DNA of 64,000 nucleotides from Marinobacter alexandrii (GTDB lineage Bacteria; Pseudomonadota; Gammaproteobacteria; Pseudomonadales; Oleiphilaceae), in NCBI RefSeq assembly GCF_005871205.1, contig NZ_SWKM01000011.1:186001-250000 (forward strand). Reading direction: 5' to 3'. The notes beneath the pieces are model-generated. The model saw nothing but the letters and a program-made list of their open reading frames with translations. It did no database searches and had not been told where the DNA came from. The position numbers were made by a program, and so were the translations under genes. Positions 35,751 through 44,536 of this stretch are shown here, piece by piece; position 1 is the first letter of the stretch, and every line of letters begins with the position of its first letter.

Positions 35751-37903
35751 TGACTCCGGGTGTGCTCACGGCTGAGGAACTCGACGCCTGGCAGTCATTC
35801 CAGCGCGGGCTGATGCTGCGTGGCGAGCGCCGTCTTGTGCTGATTGAGGGTGAGCGCGCTCCGGCCTTGAGCTGGCTGTCGCACCTGTTGCCAGCGCTGG
35901 CGGCAGAGAGCGGTGTTTGGGTCGGGCCGGACACGGATCGGCCCTTTGAGGCGCTGACGCCTATGGCTCCCAAACAGATCCGGCAATGGCTGGGCCGCGA
36001 GTCCTCGGTGGTGGTTTGGGATGGCTGGCAGGGGAATCCGCCGGATGCCTTTGCTGCTCTGTCGGGAACGCTGAAGGCGGGTGGCCTGCTGTTCTGGCTG
36101 ATGCCGCCCCTGGATCAGTGGTCGAATTTCCCCGATCCGGATTACGCCCGAACCGGTCTGGATGACCTTCCTGAGCATCCCTTTGCTGCGCGAATGGCGG
36201 ATTTGCTGGCGGCTGATTCTGAGGTGATTCGGGTCAAACCCGGCCAGTCGGCATCCGTTGATCTGCCCTTGCTGGCGGAACCGGATCAGCCATTTTCTGT
36301 GAAGACGACCGATGATCAGCGTGCCCTGATTGATCGGCTGGTGCAGTTTGGTCTGGGTCGGCGCCGTCGGCCGGTGGTCGTCACGGCTGACCGTGGCCGT
36401 GGTAAATCGGCAGCGCTGGGATTGGCCGCGGCCGAAATGCTGCGACAGGGCCGGCGCCAGATTCTGGTAACGGCACCGTCCCGGGATAATGTGGCGACGC
36501 TGTTTCGTCACGCCCGTGACAGTCTTGGTGACGATATCCTCACTGCCTCAGAATCCGCGCTGGAAACCCGAGCGGGTGGCCGCCTGCGGTTCCTGGCTGT
36601 TCGGGATCTGCTGGCCGAGAAGCCGGAAGCCGAGGTGGTGCTGGTGGATGAGGCGGCCGCCCTGCCGGCGGCATTGTTGAAGCAGATTCTAATGGGGTGG
36701 CCGCGGGTGGCTTTTTCGTCCACCGTGCATGGCTATGAGGGTGCCGGCCGTGGTTTCGCCATTCGTTTCCGGCAGGTTCTGGATCGGGAAACACCACACT
36801 GGCAAGCCCTAACTCTCAGTGCGCCCATTCGCTGGTCCACTACCGATGCCCTGGAACCGTTAATCTCCCGCCTGTTCCTGCTGGCGGCAGACAGTCCTGA
36901 GCTGGCGCCCGAGGCGGTGGACGCAGCCGACGTCATTATCGAACCTATAGTGCCTCGGCAGTTGGACGATCAACAGCTGTCGGAGGCGTTCGGGTTGTTG
37001 GTGGACGCGCACTACCGCACCACGCCCGCGGATCTCCGGCAATGGCTGGATGCTACAGCTGCGCGCAGTTGGCGCGCCCGGGTGGGCGACACCACCGTGG
37101 GTATTCTCTGGGGTGTTATTGAGGGTGGCCTTAGCCCTGAACTGGCGGAACAGATAACTCTCGGTCAGCGACGACTTCGTGGCCATCTGCTGTCGCAATC
37201 GTTAGCCAGTCATAGCGGGTTCCCGGAAGCCGCGAGTCAGCAATGTCTTCGGGTTACCCGGATTGCCGTGGCCGACCACGCTCGCCGGCTGGGTGTTGGT
37301 CGCGGATTGGTGGCTAAGGCCAGGCAGGCAGTCTTGCAGGAAGGCCTGGATACGCTCGGCACCAGCTTCGGTGGCAGTGAGGAGTTGCTGAAATTCTGGC
37401 GTGCCAGTGGCTTGGTTCCGGTGCGCCTGGGCCTGAACCAGGAGGCTACCAGTGGCGAGTACCCGTTGCAGATGCTGAATGGCTGCAGTGCGGCCGGCCA
37501 ACATCTGGTCGAGCGCCTGCAGCAACGCCTGGCCGAACATTGGCCAACCCTCCTGCCGCTGGCCTGGCCGGCGTTGAATCTACGGCTGGCGGCGGCCCTG
37601 AGTGCGGAATTGCCGGCTACCAGTTGCCTCAGTGACGATGATCGGCGGGACCTGCACAGTTTTGCCCATGGCCATCGTGGCTTCCTGCTCTCGTTACCGG
37701 TGCTGCGTAAGACCTGTGCCGTGCAGGGCGTGCCCCTCTGGCTGCAAACCCAGGACGAGTTGCTGCTGTGGGTGGCCGCAGCTCAACAACAAAAGAGCTG
37801 GCCAACACTGCAGGGGCAGGGCTTGTGTCTGGGCCAGCGCGATGGGGAAGATCGCTTGCGGGCACTGGTACGTCAACTTCTGCAAAACGGCCCTGAGTTG
37901 TGA
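35750..37903 (+). CDS. tmcA: tRNA(Met) cytidine acetyltransferase TmcA
   Basis: TmcA uses acetyl-CoA and ATP to make N4-acetylcytidine at the wobble position of elongator tRNA-Met, preventing misreading of AUA. Domains in order are an N-terminal DUF1726-type domain (about 15-150), a RecD-like helicase module with Walker A ADRGRGKSAALG near 213-224 and Walker B VVLVDEAAALPAALL, a GNAT acetyltransferase region (about 390-560; RVTRIAVADHARRLGVGRGL), and a C-terminal tRNA-binding domain. The 717-aa length is normal for the family. It overlaps the DUF2237 stop by one base. Confidence 0.95.
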   Translation: MTPGVLTAEELDAWQSFQRGLMLRGERRLVLIEGERAPALSWLSHLLPALAAESGVWVGPDTDRPFEALTPMAPKQIRQWLGRESSVVVWDGWQGNPPDAFAALSGTLKAGGLLFWLMPPLDQWSNFPDPDYARTGLDDLPEHPFAARMADLLAADSEVIRVKPGQSASVDLPLLAEPDQPFSVKTTDDQRALIDRLVQFGLGRRRRPVVVTADRGRGKSAALGLAAAEMLRQGRRQILVTAPSRDNVATLFRHARDSLGDDILTASESALETRAGGRLRFLAVRDLLAEKPEAEVVLVDEAAALPAALLKQILMGWPRVAFSSTVHGYEGAGRGFAIRFRQVLDRETPHWQALTLSAPIRWSTTDALEPLISRLFLLAADSPELAPEAVDAADVIIEPIVPRQLDDQQLSEAFGLLVDAHYRTTPADLRQWLDATAARSWRARVGDTTVGILWGVIEGGLSPELAEQITLGQRRLRGHLLSQSLASHSGFPEAASQQCLRVTRIAVADHARRLGVGRGLVAKARQAVLQEGLDTLGTSFGGSEELLKFWRASGLVPVRLGLNQEATSGEYPLQMLNGCSAAGQHLVERLQQRLAEHWPTLLPLAWPALNLRLAAALSAELPATSCLSDDDRRDLHSFAHGHRGFLLSLPVLRKTCAVQGVPLWLQTQDELLLWVAAAQQQKSWPTLQGQGLCLGQRDGEDRLRALVRQLLQNGPEL

Positions 37904-37974
37904 CCCGCTCGATTTAATTCTGCTTCACCGCTGCCCAGAATAGGCTCACTCCAAACCGATTGAGACCGTTTGTT

Positions 37975-38670
37975 ATGGCCAAGGGAACCGGCTACCCCCG
38001 CTGTCTGTTGTTGTCCTGTGTTGTGCTCTTGCCTGGGCTGTCCGGCTGCGCCACCTCCGTTGAACCGACCAACCTAACCCATGCAAGCGCCACCTTTGCC
38101 GCCACTCCGTTAATGGCCGCAGCCGCATCCGGAAACCTGGATCGGGTGGTGGCCCTGACTGAAACGGGCGAATCGCTCAATATCCTGACCGAAAACGGTT
38201 CTCCACTGATGGCAGCGGTTGCAGCCAAGCAGGATCGGATTGCCTGGTATCTGCTGTCTGAGGGTGCGGCGCCGGATTTGGCCGCGGCGGGTGCCCAAAC
38301 ACCCTTGATGGTGGCATCGTCGCAGGGGAGTCGGCGCCTGGTGCAATTGCTGTTATCAGCCGGGGCCCAGGTCAATGCCAGCAACGCCAACGGTTATACC
38401 CCGGTCATGCGCGCCGCTGAGCAGGGCCATTTGTCCGTGGTGAAGTTACTGCTGGCGGCGGGGGCGAACGTCAATGTCAGTCAGGGTGGTGAGTCGTTGC
38501 TGATGAAGATTGTTGCCAGTGGCGACCTGCTGACGGCAGAAATGCTCTTGGCCGCAGGTGCCGATGTGAATTATCGATCGCCGGAAGGCCACACTGCGCT
38601 GGACGTGGCCCGGGCGACGTCCAGCCAGGATCTTGAAATGCTGTTGGTCCAGGCGGGTGCGAGGCATTAA
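37975..38670 (+). CDS. Ankyrin-repeat lipoprotein (231 aa)
   Basis: A lipoprotein signal peptide ends in Leu-Ser-Gly-Cys25 (start ATG 37975; the TTG at 37960 would extend it needlessly). The mature protein is made of about five to six ankyrin repeats, recognisable by TPLMAAAASGNLDRVVAL, SPLMAAVAAKQ, TPLMVASSQGSRRLVQLLLS and TPVMRAAEQGHLSVVKLLLA. It is predicted to be membrane-attached and periplasmic, mediating protein-protein contacts; the partner is unknown. It ends only 3 bases from the convergent hydratase-family gene with no visible terminator between. Confidence 0.85.
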   Translation: MAKGTGYPRCLLLSCVVLLPGLSGCATSVEPTNLTHASATFAATPLMAAAASGNLDRVVALTETGESLNILTENGSPLMAAVAAKQDRIAWYLLSEGAAPDLAAAGAQTPLMVASSQGSRRLVQLLLSAGAQVNASNANGYTPVMRAAEQGHLSVVKLLLAAGANVNVSQGGESLLMKIVASGDLLTAEMLLAAGADVNYRSPEGHTALDVARATSSQDLEMLLVQAGARH

Positions 38671-38673
38671 GTC

Positions 38674-39777
38674 TTAGTCAAGCTGCATGGGGTCAGTCTG
38701 GTCGTCCCATTCCGGCTGGAAGTGTGCCTCCACCACTTCGGCGGGCACGTCGCTAACCGAGTTGTACGACCAGGTTGGTTGTTGATCCTTGTCCACCAGC
38801 CGCGCCCGGATGCCTTCCGGCAGATCCGGGCGCCGGGTGCATTCCATCGCCATCGCCAGTTCCATGCGCAACACATCTTTGAACGACATCTGCTGGGCTT
38901 TCTGGAGTTGGCTCCACACCAGCCAGGCCGTGACAGGACACCCGCCCCGTAGGTTGCTCATGCAGGCATTCCACCATTCGCTGTCAATTTCCGCTGACAG
39001 CAGTTGGTCGACAATCTCCGGCAGTTCATCACCCGCGCTCAGTCGGGCAATGTGCTGTTCATGCCGCTCCAGATTGCTGCGCTGAAGGCTGCGATAATCC
39101 GGAGCATGCATCTGGCTCAACAGCCTGAACAGCCGGTTGTCATCTGCTGCTGCCTGGCCGGACCAGCGCTGGTTCTGCAAGGTGCCGAGCATGAGATCCC
39201 GGTCTTCGGGCAGCAACACCATGTCGCTGAGGCCGATTCGAATGCTGTCGGTGATGTTTAGTCGGGCCCCGGTCAGGCCCATGAACAGGCCGATCCGGCC
39301 TGGCAGGCGGTTGAGAAACCAGCTGGCCCCGACATCGGGAAACAGGCCGATTGAAATTTCGGGCATAGCCATGGTCACGTCCGGTGTCGCCAGTCGGTAG
39401 CGGCAGGCGGACAACAGTCCGAGACCACCGCCCATGACCGCGCCGTGGGCCACGCCCACCACCGGTTTCGGGAACCGCTGCAGGCTGTAGATCAGCCGGT
39501 ACTCATTGGTGAAAAAGCGCGCCGGCGCGTCAGGCTCGCCGGCGCCACGGATAGCGCTGTATAGATTTCGGATATTGCCACCGGCGCAAAACGCCCGCTC
39601 GCCCTCGCCCTGAAGCACCACCAGGCAGATATGGTCGTCTTCCGCCCACCGGTCCAGCGCGCATTGGAGGTCGTTGATCATGGCCTCTGAGAGTGCGTTA
39701 AGTGAGGCGGGGGCATTCAGTGTCAGCAGGCCAATCCGGCCTTCCAGGCATTCGATTTCCTGAACCGCTATGGACAT
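38674..39777 (-). CDS. Enoyl-CoA hydratase/isomerase family protein, probable 3-hydroxyisobutyryl-CoA hydrolase
   Basis: Crotonase-fold enzyme of 367 residues, the length of 3-hydroxyisobutyryl-CoA hydrolase (valine catabolism) rather than the shorter enoyl-CoA hydratases (about 260). Diagnostic segments are the oxyanion-hole pattern ERAFCAGGNIRNLY, GAVMGGGLGLLSACRYRLAT, and MPEISIGLFPDVGASWFLNR, which carries the catalytic glutamate and matches the hydrolase subfamily motif closely. The start at 39777 is preferred; the frame to 39816 adds unrelated residues. No other valine-degradation genes are nearby, so substrate assignment rests on motif only. Confidence 0.85.
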   Translation of the reverse strand: MSIAVQEIECLEGRIGLLTLNAPASLNALSEAMINDLQCALDRWAEDDHICLVVLQGEGERAFCAGGNIRNLYSAIRGAGEPDAPARFFTNEYRLIYSLQRFPKPVVGVAHGAVMGGGLGLLSACRYRLATPDVTMAMPEISIGLFPDVGASWFLNRLPGRIGLFMGLTGARLNITDSIRIGLSDMVLLPEDRDLMLGTLQNQRWSGQAAADDNRLFRLLSQMHAPDYRSLQRSNLERHEQHIARLSAGDELPEIVDQLLSAEIDSEWWNACMSNLRGGCPVTAWLVWSQLQKAQQMSFKDVLRMELAMAMECTRRPDLPEGIRARLVDKDQQPTWSYNSVSDVPAEVVEAHFQPEWDDQTDPMQLD

Positions 39778-39939
39778 TGAGGGGGTCTCCGGTGTTCGAG
39801 AATCATCTGGGCGCAAAAGCTATTGATCTAACGGATTTGGCTGGGCCGTGCTCTGTGTTATAAGAACACCACGGGTTTTAAAACCAGTATCCACTACCGG
39901 TGGGCAAATACCAAAAACGATGAAGAGAGGGTAAAGACA

Positions 39940-40275
39940 ATGGAACTGAAACACTACGCCGTTGCGGGAATTTTTGCACTCAGCGCCGCCATTCCGGGCA
40001 TCGCCACTGCGGCTGACGCTGCCGCCGGTAAGGCCAGGGCAGCGGTATGCGCAGCCTGCCATGGCCAGAACGGTATTGCCCAGATTCCAACTTACCCGAA
40101 CCTGGCGGGCCAGAACGAGCAATATCTGGTCTCTGCCATCAAGGCGTACAAGAACAAGCAGCGCACCGGTGGTCAGGCCGCCATTATGCAGGGCCAAGCC
40201 GCAGCCCTGAGTGACACCGATATTGCCAATCTGGCGGCCTATTTTGCCAGCCTGCCGGCAGATGGCGGCAAGTAA
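39940..40275 (+). CDS. Class I mono-heme cytochrome c (111 aa)
   Basis: Small periplasmic electron carrier. A Sec signal peptide (residues 1-24, ending Ala-Thr-Ala) precedes the heme attachment site CAACH at residues 37-41. The distal methionine ligand is probably the Met in [14 protein letters not shown], and the C-terminal helix [17 protein letters not shown] is typical of cytochrome c5/c553-like proteins. The start is preceded by GAAGAGAGGG. The gene stands alone, with no oxidase or dehydrogenase subunit next to it, so its redox partner is unknown. Confidence 0.93.
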   Translation: MELKHYAVAGIFALSAAIPGIATAADAAAGKARAAVCAACHGQNGIAQIPTYPNLAGQNEQYLVSAIKAYKNKQRTGGQAAIMQGQAAALSDTDIANLAAYFASLPADGGK

Positions 40276-40300
40276 ACGCGCCACCGAAGGCTGCTGAAAG

Positions 40301-40332
40301 GTCAGTGTGGCGGCTCAGGCCGCCCCACTGAC
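40301..40332. terminator. Long hairpin between convergent cytochrome c and ppnN
   Basis: GTCAGTG-x-GGCGGC, a TCAG loop, and GCCGCC-x-CACTGAC form a 13-bp stem with one mismatch at the convergent 3' ends. It overlaps the last codons of ppnN. No U-tract follows in either direction, so it may be a transcript-end stabiliser rather than a true terminator. Confidence 0.5.
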
Positions 40333-41697
40333 AATGCGATAGCTGGGATGGTAGGTTGAAGATCCGGGCAGCTTCATGCGGTTCTGAGCGACGAACTGGG
40401 CCAGCATGGCTTCCAGGGGTTTGATCAGGGTTGGGTCGCCGGAAATCTCGAACGGTCCCCTGGCCTGCACCTGACGAATACCATCCTCTTTGACGTTACC
40501 CGCAACAATGCCGCTAAAAGCCTTGCGCAGATTCGCAGCAATCAGGTGCACTGGCTGGTCGCGATGCAATTCCAGGCCCAGCATGTTCTCGTGATTGGGG
40601 TGGAACGGTAACTGGAAAACCGGGTCTATTTTCAGCATCCAGTTGAAGTAGTACGCGTCCTGCATGGCCCGCCGGAAGGTTTCCACATCCTTCATGCCTT
40701 TCTTCATGGTCTGGGCCACTCGCACCGGATCATCAATGATGATCTCGTACTTCTTGGCAGCTTCGTCGCCCAAAGCGTTGCGAATGAACTTGTCGATCAT
40801 TTCGAAGTATTCCGCATTTTCCTGCTTGCCGGTAAAGACCACCGGGAAAGGCAAGTCGGCGTTGTCCGGATGCAGCAGAATGCCAAGCAGATACAGGATC
40901 TCTTCGGCGGTGCCCACGCCCCCGGGGAATACGATTACCCCGTGGCCGCAGCGAATAAAGGCTTCAAGCCGCTTTTCGATGTCGGGCATGATCACCAGCT
41001 CATTGACGATCGGGTTCGGCGCCTCCGCACCAATGATGCCGGGTTCGGTGATGCCAATGTAGCGCCCGTTCTTCACACGCTGTTTGGCGTGGGCGATGGT
41101 GGCGCCCTTCATTGGGCCTTTCATGGCGCCGGGGCCACAGCCGGTGATGATGCTCAGTGCCCGCAGGCCCAGTTGATGCCCCACTTCCTTGCTGTACTGG
41201 TACTCTTCGTGGCTGATGGAGTGGCCACCCCAGCACACCACCAGGTCTGGCTGGCGTCCGGCTTCCAGAACCCGGGCATTACGCAGCACGTGGAAGACCA
41301 GGTTGGTCAGGTCCTCAGGATCGTCGCGGCGGAAACCACTGGCGGACTGGGGGATAGAGTGAGAATAGATAATGTCCCGAAGTACTGAAAACAGGTGCTC
41401 GCGGATAGCTCTCAACATTTCTCCGTCGACAAAGGCGTGGGCCGGAGCGTTGACCAGCTCCAGTTTCAGTCCCCGCGGTTGCGGAACCAGGTGCACGTCA
41501 AAGTCGGCGTGGGCTTCCATCAGGGCCTTACAGTCGTCGGTCTCTACACCGGTGTTCAGGACCGCCAGGGCACATTGGCGGAACAATCGGTACAGGCCGC
41601 CCTCGCTTCGATCCTTGAGGCGATTCACCTCATGGTTGGAGAGGATTTCAAGGCTGCCTTCTGGGGATACCAAAGCATTGATGGTGGGTTCTTGCAT
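40315..41697 (-). CDS. ppnN: Pyrimidine/purine nucleotide 5'-monophosphate nucleosidase PpnN (YgdH)
   Basis: PpnN cleaves NMPs to base and ribose 5-phosphate; in E. coli it is stimulated by (p)ppGpp. Three regions are visible in 460 residues: an N-terminal domain (about 1-130), a central lysine-decarboxylase-like/LOG domain with GCGPGAMKGPMKGA and the catalytic FPGGVGTAEEILYLLG, and the C-terminal DUF3412-type domain. The length and order match YgdH. The start follows AGGAG at a 10-base spacing. It is convergent to the cytochrome c gene and divergent from thiI. Confidence 0.93.
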   Translation of the reverse strand: MQEPTINALVSPEGSLEILSNHEVNRLKDRSEGGLYRLFRQCALAVLNTGVETDDCKALMEAHADFDVHLVPQPRGLKLELVNAPAHAFVDGEMLRAIREHLFSVLRDIIYSHSIPQSASGFRRDDPEDLTNLVFHVLRNARVLEAGRQPDLVVCWGGHSISHEEYQYSKEVGHQLGLRALSIITGCGPGAMKGPMKGATIAHAKQRVKNGRYIGITEPGIIGAEAPNPIVNELVIMPDIEKRLEAFIRCGHGVIVFPGGVGTAEEILYLLGILLHPDNADLPFPVVFTGKQENAEYFEMIDKFIRNALGDEAAKKYEIIIDDPVRVAQTMKKGMKDVETFRRAMQDAYYFNWMLKIDPVFQLPFHPNHENMLGLELHRDQPVHLIAANLRKAFSGIVAGNVKEDGIRQVQARGPFEISGDPTLIKPLEAMLAQFVAQNRMKLPGSSTYHPSYRIVSGAA

Positions 41698-41845
41698 GAA
41701 CGAAACAACTCCTGAATGTTTCCGGCCGGGCGGGGGTGGTTGCCAAACGGGCCGGTGTCTCGGCTATGCCTGATTTTGAGGCATGGTCATTAAAAGGTAG
41801 ACTAAGTGCTTTCCGCCTTATACGCCACTCGACAATATTCCGATT

Positions 41846-43300
41846 ATGAAATTACTTATTCGTCCTGCCCCCGAAGTCGCTATCAAGAGCAAGCCCGTTC
41901 GCCGACAGCAGATGCGGCACTTGCGGCAGAACATCCGAAAGCTGTTGGTTCGGCTGGATAACGCCATCGTAGTCGAGGGTACCTGGGACCGGGTAACGGT
42001 CGAGTTTCCCGATGACCGCGGGTTATCCGGATTGGTGTTGGACGCGGTGCTGCGCATCCCTGGTATCTCCACCATCCAGGAAATCGGCGTGTTCCCGTTT
42101 GTGGATCTCGATGACATCGCCGACAAGGCGGTGGAGGCCTTTGCTGAACGATTGAAGGGGCAGACCTTTGGGGTCCGGGTTCGTCGGCACGGTGACCACA
42201 AATTCCGCTCCAGTGAATTGGAACGGATTGTCGGCTCGGCCCTGATGCAGGCCTCTGAGGCTGCAGGTGTGAACCTGAAATCGCCCGACGTGGAAGTGCG
42301 GATCGAGGTGCAGGATGACCACTTCCACATCGCCCATCGCAAGCACCGCGGGCTCGGCGGCTATCCCTTGGGCAGCGTTGAAACCGTGATGACGTTGATT
42401 TCCGGCGGTTACGACTCCTCGGTAGCCGCCTACCTGATGATGCGTCGAGGCCTGCGCAGTCACTTCCTGTTCTTCAACCTCGGCGGTACTGCCCACGAGG
42501 TGGGTGTGCGTCAAGTGGTGCATTACCTGTGGGAGCAGTATGGCGCGTCCCACAGTGCCAAGTTTATTTCGGTACCGTTTGATGGCGTGATTGCGGAAAT
42601 CATGCGTTCGGTCAATCACCGCCATTGGGGTGTCGTGCTGAAGCGCCAGATGCTGAAGGCGGCCGCTGAGATTGCTAAAAAGAACAACGCCATTGGTCTG
42701 GTGACCGGCGATGCGGTGGCCCAGGTGTCGAGTCAGACCCTGAGCAATCTCAATGTGGTGGATCGTGCCAGTGACGAGGTGGTGCTGCGCCCGTTGGTGT
42801 CCATGGACAAGGAAACCATCATCAACATTGCCCGTGAGATTGGCACCGAATCATTCGCGCGCAACATGCCCGAGTATTGTGGGGTGATATCCCAGAAGCC
42901 GGCGACCCGCGCGAAGCTGCACAAAGTGGAAGCGGATGAGGAAGAGATGGACACGGCGGTTTTGGCGAGCGCCGTCGAGGCTCGTGAGGAAACGGCCATC
43001 AGCCGCCTGCTGGACACCACCACCACGCCGGAAGATGTGGAACTGGTTCAGACGCCCGGTGTTGAGGATGTCATCATCGATGTCCGACACCCATTCGAGG
43101 GCGAGCAGTCGCCGCTGAAGCTGACCAACAATGAGGTCATGCAGATTCCGTTTTATGAACTGAATCAGCAGATTGCCGAATTGCCCAGTGACCGTCAGTA
43201 CCTGTTGTACTGCGACCGCGGGGCGATGAGCCGGATGCACGCCGGCCATCTGAAGGCTGAAGGGCACGCCAACGTCAAAGTGTACGCGCCCGCCTCCTGA
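41846..43300 (+). CDS. thiI: tRNA uracil 4-sulfurtransferase ThiI with rhodanese domain
   Basis: ThiI makes 4-thiouridine at tRNA position 8 and in many bacteria supplies sulfur for the thiamin thiazole. The 484 residues show a ferredoxin-like/THUMP N-terminus, a PP-loop ISGGYDSSVAAYLMMRRG near residue 185, and a C-terminal rhodanese domain. Cys345 (MPEYCGV) and the rhodanese active-site Cys456 (LLYCDRGAMS) correspond in position to the E. coli disulfide pair, so the sulfur relay appears intact and the protein is of the long, E. coli-like type. Confidence 0.96.
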   Translation: MKLLIRPAPEVAIKSKPVRRQQMRHLRQNIRKLLVRLDNAIVVEGTWDRVTVEFPDDRGLSGLVLDAVLRIPGISTIQEIGVFPFVDLDDIADKAVEAFAERLKGQTFGVRVRRHGDHKFRSSELERIVGSALMQASEAAGVNLKSPDVEVRIEVQDDHFHIAHRKHRGLGGYPLGSVETVMTLISGGYDSSVAAYLMMRRGLRSHFLFFNLGGTAHEVGVRQVVHYLWEQYGASHSAKFISVPFDGVIAEIMRSVNHRHWGVVLKRQMLKAAAEIAKKNNAIGLVTGDAVAQVSSQTLSNLNVVDRASDEVVLRPLVSMDKETIINIAREIGTESFARNMPEYCGVISQKPATRAKLHKVEADEEEMDTAVLASAVEAREETAISRLLDTTTTPEDVELVQTPGVEDVIIDVRHPFEGEQSPLKLTNNEVMQIPFYELNQQIAELPSDRQYLLYCDRGAMSRMHAGHLKAEGHANVKVYAPAS

Positions 43301-43308
43301 TGTCTCTA

Positions 43309-43327
43309 CTCAGCATTTGGAGCTGAG
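43309..43327 (+). terminator. Weak hairpin after thiI
   Basis: CTCAGC-ATTTGGA-GCTGAG forms a 6-bp stem immediately after the thiI stop codon, and a second CTCAGC downstream could form an alternative pairing. There is no strong U-tract, so termination is only possible. Confidence 0.3.
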
Positions 43328-43350
43328 ATTCCTCCCTCAGCCTGGTCCGG

Positions 43351-44364
43351 TTAGCCGGCCAGGCCCTTGAAGAACTGCTGGACGTTTTCGCTCAGCGTTT
43401 CCAGATCATAGCCGCCCTCCTGCACCACCAGCGTTGGCAAGCCCAACTGGCGGATGTGCGAGCTAAGCCGGCAAAAGCCTTCTGACGTCACCGAAACCTT
43501 CGCTTGCGGGTCGTTCTGGTAGATATCGAAGCCCAGAGCGAGCACCAGCACGTCGGGCTGATAAAGCTTGAGTGCCGCCAGTGACTCGTCCAGCTTGTCG
43601 AAGAAGTCCTCTTCCGAAGCACCGTGGGGCATGGGCATGTTGATGTTGTAACCAAACCCGTCGCCTTCACCCCGTTCGTTTTCAAAGCCGGTTACTACCG
43701 GGTAGAAGTTTGTCGGGTCGCCGTGGATCGAGATGTACAACACGTCACTGCGATCGTAGAAAATCTCCTGGATACCCTGGCCGTGGTGCATGTCGGTATC
43801 GAGAATGGCAATGCGCGGGAACCGTGTTTTCAGGTGCTCGGCGGCAATGGCGGCGTTGTTCAGGTAGCAGAAACCGCCGGCGGCGTCCTTGCGGGCGTGG
43901 TGGCCCGGCGGTCGACACACGGCGTAGGCGGTGCGGTCACCGGCAATCAGGGCGTCGGCGGCGCCGAGCGCGGTTTGCGCGGACCAGTAGGCGGCATGCC
44001 AGGTGTTGGCGCCAATGGGGCAACTGCCGTCGGCCTGGTAGCGGGCGGCTTCCGCCAAGATGCCGGTCAGGTGGTTCGGTGACCGCACAAAGATGTTGGA
44101 GATCACCTCTTCGCCCCAGTCATCCATCTTCATCCAGCGCCGGTGCGCGGATTCCAGGAAGCGCAGATAGCCGAGATCGTGCACCTTGGAGATCGGGGCG
44201 GCGCCCTGATCGGCCGGCTGTAAAACCGGAACCCCCATCTCCTTCAGGCCCTCCAGCATCTGGCCGGTGCGATCGGGCACTTCCTGAGGCTGGCGCATTT
44301 GCCCGCGAGTAAAGTAGGTCTGCGGAATATGCTGATCCTGAGCGGGATGGAAAAACGCTTTCAT
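43351..44364 (-). CDS. Histone deacetylase family amidohydrolase (acetylpolyamine amidohydrolase-like)
   Basis: Zinc-dependent deacetylase of the arginase/HDAC fold, 337 residues. Visible active-site elements are the tandem histidines in CRPPGHHARKDAAGGFCYLN, the zinc ligands of ILDTDMHHGQGIQEIFYDRS and the DVLVLALGFDIYQNDP segment, all intact. Bacterial members deacetylate acetylpolyamines, acetoin-pathway proteins or other amides; the substrate is not fixed by sequence. The AAGGAG ribosome-binding site sets the start. It is divergent from a succinate-semialdehyde dehydrogenase gene, which makes polyamine or GABA catabolism a reasonable guess. Confidence 0.9.
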   Translation of the reverse strand: MKAFFHPAQDQHIPQTYFTRGQMRQPQEVPDRTGQMLEGLKEMGVPVLQPADQGAAPISKVHDLGYLRFLESAHRRWMKMDDWGEEVISNIFVRSPNHLTGILAEAARYQADGSCPIGANTWHAAYWSAQTALGAADALIAGDRTAYAVCRPPGHHARKDAAGGFCYLNNAAIAAEHLKTRFPRIAILDTDMHHGQGIQEIFYDRSDVLYISIHGDPTNFYPVVTGFENERGEGDGFGYNINMPMPHGASEEDFFDKLDESLAALKLYQPDVLVLALGFDIYQNDPQAKVSVTSEGFCRLSSHIRQLGLPTLVVQEGGYDLETLSENVQQFFKGLAG

Positions 44365-44536
44365 TATCCGATCTCCTTGGTTCTACAAGCCCCTGAGCAT
44401 AGGCGCATCAGGCGGTGATCAAAAGCCCGGCCGTCGACTTTACAGCCAGTGATTCAGCATCCACTATGGAAGACATATTCAACCTACGCAACTGTGTCCC
44501 GCAGGGGATATGGCTACTGACAGAAGAGGAGCCAAG

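Noticed and set aside
41700..41845. Possible TPP riboswitch in front of thiI
   Set aside because: I could not find the conserved CUGAGA and ACCUGA-type elements or the expected stems in the ppnN-thiI spacer.
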